NCBI GenBank assembly: GCA_003453595.1
Contig: DMOG01000031.1
Location: 1-23,213, forward strand
Source: Candidatus Uhrbacteria bacterium
GTDB taxonomy: Bacteria > Patescibacteriota > Patescibacteriia > UBA9934
Length of the DNA stretch: 23,213 nucleotides
Direction of reading: 5' to 3'
The notes under the pieces were generated by a model. The model searched no databases. It was not told the DNA's origin and was given only the letters and a program-made list of their open reading frames with translations. Shown here piece after piece: positions 22,747 through 23,213 of the stretch (the stretch's first letter is position 1; every line of letters begins with the position of its first letter). Position numbers and translations under genes: made by a program.

Positions 22747-22773
22747 GCGGCGGGGCTATATCAGCCCCGCCGC
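22747..22773 (-). terminator. GC-rich hairpin between peptide gene and maturase
   Basis: A perfect 11-bp stem (gcggcggggct/agccccgccgc) with a 5-nt loop in the 60-bp gap. No T-tract follows on the minus strand. It probably attenuates transcription or stabilises the upstream message, so the peptide is made in excess of the enzyme, as is usual in RiPP operons. Confidence 0.6.
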
Positions 22774-22785
22774 ACTTTGTTCAGG

Positions 22786-22869
22786 CTACTGCCCGCGGTA
22801 GTACATCACGCCCTGCGACTCCTTCGTGAGCGTGACGACCGCGCGGTTTCCTCGGTTGAGGATTTTCAC
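22786..22869 (-). CDS. Putative RiPP precursor peptide (27 residues)
   Basis: A short reading frame with a GTG start preceded by a good Shine-Dalgarno (GAGGAG, about 6 bp spacing) and ending in TAG. The peptide begins MKILNRGN, has a VVTLTKESQ middle and ends GVMYYRGQ. The C-terminal Tyr-Tyr-Arg is a plausible substrate for a radical SAM enzyme, since Tyr and Arg residues are modified in some known families; this is inference. Support comes from the ribosome-binding site, the position 60 bp upstream of a PqqD-domain SPASM enzyme, and the consensus promoter upstream. It has no Cys or Ser-rich core, so it is not a sactipeptide or lanthipeptide type. It resembles no precursor I can name. Confidence 0.75.
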   Translation of the reverse strand: MKILNRGNRAVVTLTKESQGVMYYRGQ

Positions 22870-22916
22870 GGTTCTCTCCTCGTTAACTGAACTGCGGGTT
22901 TGCAGTCAGTATGGCC

Positions 22917-22944
22917 ATTTTATTCAAAATTGAGTTATTGTCAA
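22917..22944 (-). promoter_or_regulatory. Promoter of the peptide-maturase operon
   Basis: On the minus strand TTGACA (22939-22944) and TAAAAT (22917-22922) are 16 bp apart. The -35 box is the edge of repeat copy B. The leader to the GTG is about 40 nt. Confidence 0.65.
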
Positions 22945-23028
22945 TCAATCCTCCAGAAATCCTTCGGAAATTATAAAAAAACAGCATTAGCGTTAATTGT
23001 TAGATATATGCCATTCATGGCATAAATA
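22938..23028 (-). repeat. Repeated promoter-upstream module, copy B
   Basis: Matches copy A at 20345-20424 except for about 10 inserted bases (ccttcggaaa) and a few substitutions. It holds the same palindrome at 23007-23024. Both copies lie directly upstream of GC-rich minus-strand genes. Confidence 0.85.
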
Positions 23029-23035
23029 ACAATGT

Positions 23036-23088
23036 GACTTAGTCAGTATGACTTAGACATAGAGACTTAGACATTTTGTCTAAGTCTC
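23036..23088. repeat. gacttagWCA iterons and hairpin
   Basis: Three direct copies of gacttag(t/a)ca start at 23036, 23050 and 23064, exactly 14 bp apart. A fourth, inverted copy at 23077-23086 makes a perfect 12-bp hairpin (23062-23073 with 23077-23088, 3-nt loop). The remaining window to 23213 is AT-rich with no gene I can support. Confidence 0.75.
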
Positions 23089-23213
23089 GAAGCACTTTAG
23101 CTTAATTTTATTGGGTTTCTTATTTTCGCGAGGGTTTTTTGCTTCGCAAAATTCTGTCTTTAGGGTTAAGTCTTTAATTTACACTTTCTGATGGCTTTGT
23201 TGCTTAATTCCTC

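Noticed and set aside
23106..23160. Hairpin around ttttcgcgag ... cttcgcaaaa as a terminator
   Set aside because: The arms have two mismatches and no gene is visible on either side within the window.
1..23213. tRNA or rRNA genes
   Set aside because: I saw no cloverleaf with T-loop sequence and no rRNA-like segment on either strand, though reading by eye can miss a divergent tRNA.

Overview
The window looks like a chromosome segment of a Candidate Phyla Radiation (Patescibacteria) bacterium. This is inferred from an AT-rich backbone, housekeeping genes that start without Shine-Dalgarno sequences, a membrane protein with thrombospondin type-3 calcium repeats next to a giant Cys-rich secreted protein, and a diversity-generating retroelement (DGR). 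No rRNA is present to fix the lineage. TGA is used as a normal stop and release factor 2 is present, so the code is standard.

Layout: (1) 30-6078, a plus-strand housekeeping block: groES-groEL, a small DUF4870-like membrane protein, prfB, an NAD-dependent sugar epimerase, a TsaC/Sua5-type protein and rsmA. (2) 6079-8988, a complete DGR: a GC-rich target gene whose last 126 nt form the variable repeat (VR), a template repeat (TR) with its own promoter-like and terminator-like signals, an avd accessory gene on the minus strand, and a reverse transcriptase. TR and VR differ at 20 positions, and every one is an adenine in the TR. (3) 9039-18696, a probable two-gene unit: the calcium-repeat membrane protein and a ~2997-residue secreted Cys-rich protein with two carbohydrate-binding-like domains and a C-terminal PKD-like domain. 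(4) 18697-19456, a DUF559 nuclease-like gene embedded in GC-rich palindromic repeats. (5) 19457-23213, an accessory region: a GC-rich lipoprotein gene (minus), a methyltransferase (plus), and on the minus strand a 27-codon peptide gene followed by a radical SAM/SPASM enzyme with a PqqD-like N-terminus. The last three resemble a small RiPP (modified peptide) locus. The lipoprotein and the peptide-maturase unit are both preceded by the same ~80-90-bp upstream module, which carries a perfect TTGACA -35 box and an 18-bp palindrome.

In the DGR, the reverse transcriptase and Avd would copy the TR RNA with adenine-specific errors and write the cDNA into the 3' end of the target gene, changing up to about 15 residues in the last 42. 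The odd points are avd lying head-to-head with the reverse transcriptase gene (2 bp between start codons), a separately bounded TR unit, and a G9 tract inside the reverse transcriptase gene. The GC-rich genes (DGR target, lipoprotein, peptide) carry strong Shine-Dalgarno sequences that the AT-rich backbone genes lack, which suggests a different origin.
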